Source: Taklimakanibacter deserti
Lineage (GTDB): Bacteria; Pseudomonadota; Alphaproteobacteria; Rhizobiales; Aestuariivirgaceae
Assembly (NCBI GenBank): GCA_003574785.1
Contig: QORU01000005.1
Span: 62,001 to 126,000, forward strand
Length of the DNA: 64,000 nt
Direction: 5' to 3'
In this document: positions 62,931-64,000 of the stretch, in pieces
How the letters are laid out: every line of letters starts with the position of its first letter
How positions within the stretch are numbered: the first letter of the stretch is position 1
The notes under the pieces: model-generated
Databases searched by the model: none
What the model saw: the letters and a program-made list of their open reading frames with translations, nothing else
What the model was told of the DNA's origin: nothing
Position numbers and translations under genes: made by a program

Positions 62931-64000
62931 AAGTGCTGGTCCTGGGCGGTGGCGTGGTGGGTGTCGCGGTCGCCTATTATCTCGGCCGCGACGGCCATGA
63001 GGTCGAAGTGATCGAGCGCAATAAAGAAGCGGCGAGCGAGACGAGCTATGGCAATGCCGGCCTCGTCTCGCCGGGTGACTCCTATGCCTGGGCCTCGCCC
63101 GCAGCACTCGCCGTCTTCATCAAGTCGCTCTACCGGCGCGATCTCGGCATCAAGGTCGGGATCAATCTCGATCCACGCTTCATCGCCTGGAGCTGGAAGT
63201 TCTTGTTCGAGTGCACGCATGCGCGCGCGCATATCAACACCTTGCGCAAGCTCAGGCTCGCTTTCTATTCCAAGACCTGCATCAACGAGATCCAGGCCCA
63301 CACCAATGTCGCCTATGACGACGGCCGCAAGGGCATTCTTTATTTCTACCGCTCCGAGCAGAGCCTCGATGCCGGCGCCAAGCATATGCAGATCCTCGCC
63401 GACAACGGCCTCACCATCGAGAAGATCGACGCCACGCGCATGGTCGAGCTCGAGCCCGGCCTCGGATCGGCGGCGCATGAGATCGCCGGCGCCCTCTATT
63501 CACCCCTCGACCAAACGGGCGACAGCTGCAAATTCTCGCGCAACCTCGCCCAATGGTGCGAGAACAACCTCAGCGTGCGCTTCCGCTTCGGAACGAAAAT
63601 CTTGGGCCTCGAAGCCGACGGCGATCGGGTGGCGGCTGTCGTCACCGACAAAGGCCGACTGACCGCGGATGCCATCGTGGTGGCCTTGGGACCGGAGACG
63701 CCGCTCATCACGCGCAGCATCGGGCTCGATATCCCGATCTATCCGGTGAAAGGCTATTCGGCCACCATCCCGCTTGCCGACCCGTCGCTCGGGCCCACCA
63801 TGGGCGGGGTCGACGAGGATCGCCTCATCGCCTATTCCAGGCTCGGCGAAAGGCTCAGAGTCGCGAGCACCGCGGAATTCGCGGGCTACGACCGCAGCTA
63901 CAAGCCGGTCGATTTCCGTCGCCTGCTGCAGACCGCGAAGGACCTCTTCCCGGGCTGCGTCGATGAGGCCAAGGCCGAATATTGGGCAGGCCTCAGGCCC
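62927..64000 (+). CDS. D-amino-acid dehydrogenase-like (DadA) FAD oxidoreductase, 3' partial
   Basis: The first 358 residues of a DadA/DAO-family flavoenzyme. It starts with MKVLVLGGGVVGVAVAYYLG and VEVIERNKEAASETSYGNAG, which carries the glycine-rich and ETSYGNAG motifs diagnostic of D-amino acid dehydrogenases. DAIVVALGPETPLITRSIGL and PIYPVKGYSATIPL follow. DadA proteins are about 410-435 residues, so some 60 residues lie beyond the window. ATG 62927 overlaps the C45 gene stop by 4 bp. It may oxidise a D-amino acid or an N-acylated amine intermediate, delivering the 2-oxoacid for the ThDP decarboxylase (inference). Confidence 0.9.
   Translation, partial: MKVLVLGGGVVGVAVAYYLGRDGHEVEVIERNKEAASETSYGNAGLVSPGDSYAWASPAALAVFIKSLYRRDLGIKVGINLDPRFIAWSWKFLFECTHARAHINTLRKLRLAFYSKTCINEIQAHTNVAYDDGRKGILYFYRSEQSLDAGAKHMQILADNGLTIEKIDATRMVELEPGLGSAAHEIAGALYSPLDQTGDSCKFSRNLAQWCENNLSVRFRFGTKILGLEADGDRVAAVVTDKGRLTADAIVVALGPETPLITRSIGLDIPIYPVKGYSATIPLADPSLGPTMGGVDEDRLIAYSRLGERLRVASTAEFAGYDRSYKPVDFRRLLQTAKDLFPGCVDEAKAEYWAGLRP

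Overview
The window is high-GC chromosomal DNA from an alphaproteobacterium, most likely of the order Hyphomicrobiales (Rhizobiales). The evidence is the mdh-sucC-sucD-sucA-sucB-lpdA gene order with zapE upstream of mdh, the GC-rich intergenic palindromes typical of rhizobia and relatives (about 41.2, 47.4 and 61.8 kb), and a repertoire of inositol, polyol and amino-acid catabolism. Genes are densely packed with many 1-14 bp overlaps. I see no rRNA, tRNA, CRISPR array, insertion sequence or prophage.

Region 1 (0-3.2 kb) is the end of an inositol operon, iolD (5' truncated by the window), iolE and iolB. It runs convergently into an 11-gene leftward operon (3.1-15.1 kb). In transcription order that operon holds two ABC permeases, a Tat-type binding protein, an FGGY kinase, a glycerol-1-phosphate dehydrogenase-like enzyme, the ABC ATPase, a glycerol-3-phosphate dehydrogenase-like enzyme, an RpiB-type isomerase, a SorC regulator, a second FGGY kinase and an HAD phosphatase. 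It looks like a complete uptake and catabolic route for a polyol or sugar that I cannot name.

Region 2 (15.3-24.1 kb) holds a class II aldolase with a SAF-domain dehydrogenase, a divergent XRE-cupin regulator and a GNAT enzyme. It also has an unusual M35 metallopeptidase fused to eight hemopexin repeats, a third FGGY kinase and a GMC oxidoreductase.

Region 3 (24.1-33.9 kb) is mostly housekeeping: priA, pabB-pabA-pabC, a transaldolase/F6P aldolase and xerC. Downstream of xerC is a scarred accessory patch: a TraB/GumN gene flanked by a second copy of the xerC 3' end, then a GNAT gene, then the 3' tail of another GumN-like gene.

Region 4 (34.1-44.7 kb) is the TCA-cycle operon. A cupin gene and a palindromic repeat separate sucC from sucD.

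Region 5 (44.7-48.3 kb) contains an ECF sigma factor gene. Near-identical promoter sequences precede the sigma gene, a DUF4142 gene and folE, which defines a small local regulon. Two intact genes and one truncated copy of a small exported protein family surround it.

Region 6 (48.3-53.8 kb) holds mmsA (an iolA homologue that could finish inositol breakdown) and assorted oxidoreductase, VOC and GNAT genes.

Region 7 (54.0-64.0 kb) is an Lrp-controlled amino-acid cluster: APC permease, tandem USP, ThDP decarboxylase resembling 2-ketoarginine decarboxylase, aldehyde dehydrogenase, ATP-grasp ligase, C45 Ntn-hydrolase and a DadA-like flavoenzyme. The ligase plus amide hydrolase recall the logic of the gamma-glutamyl Puu pathway built from unrelated folds. 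This is my best candidate for an undescribed system.
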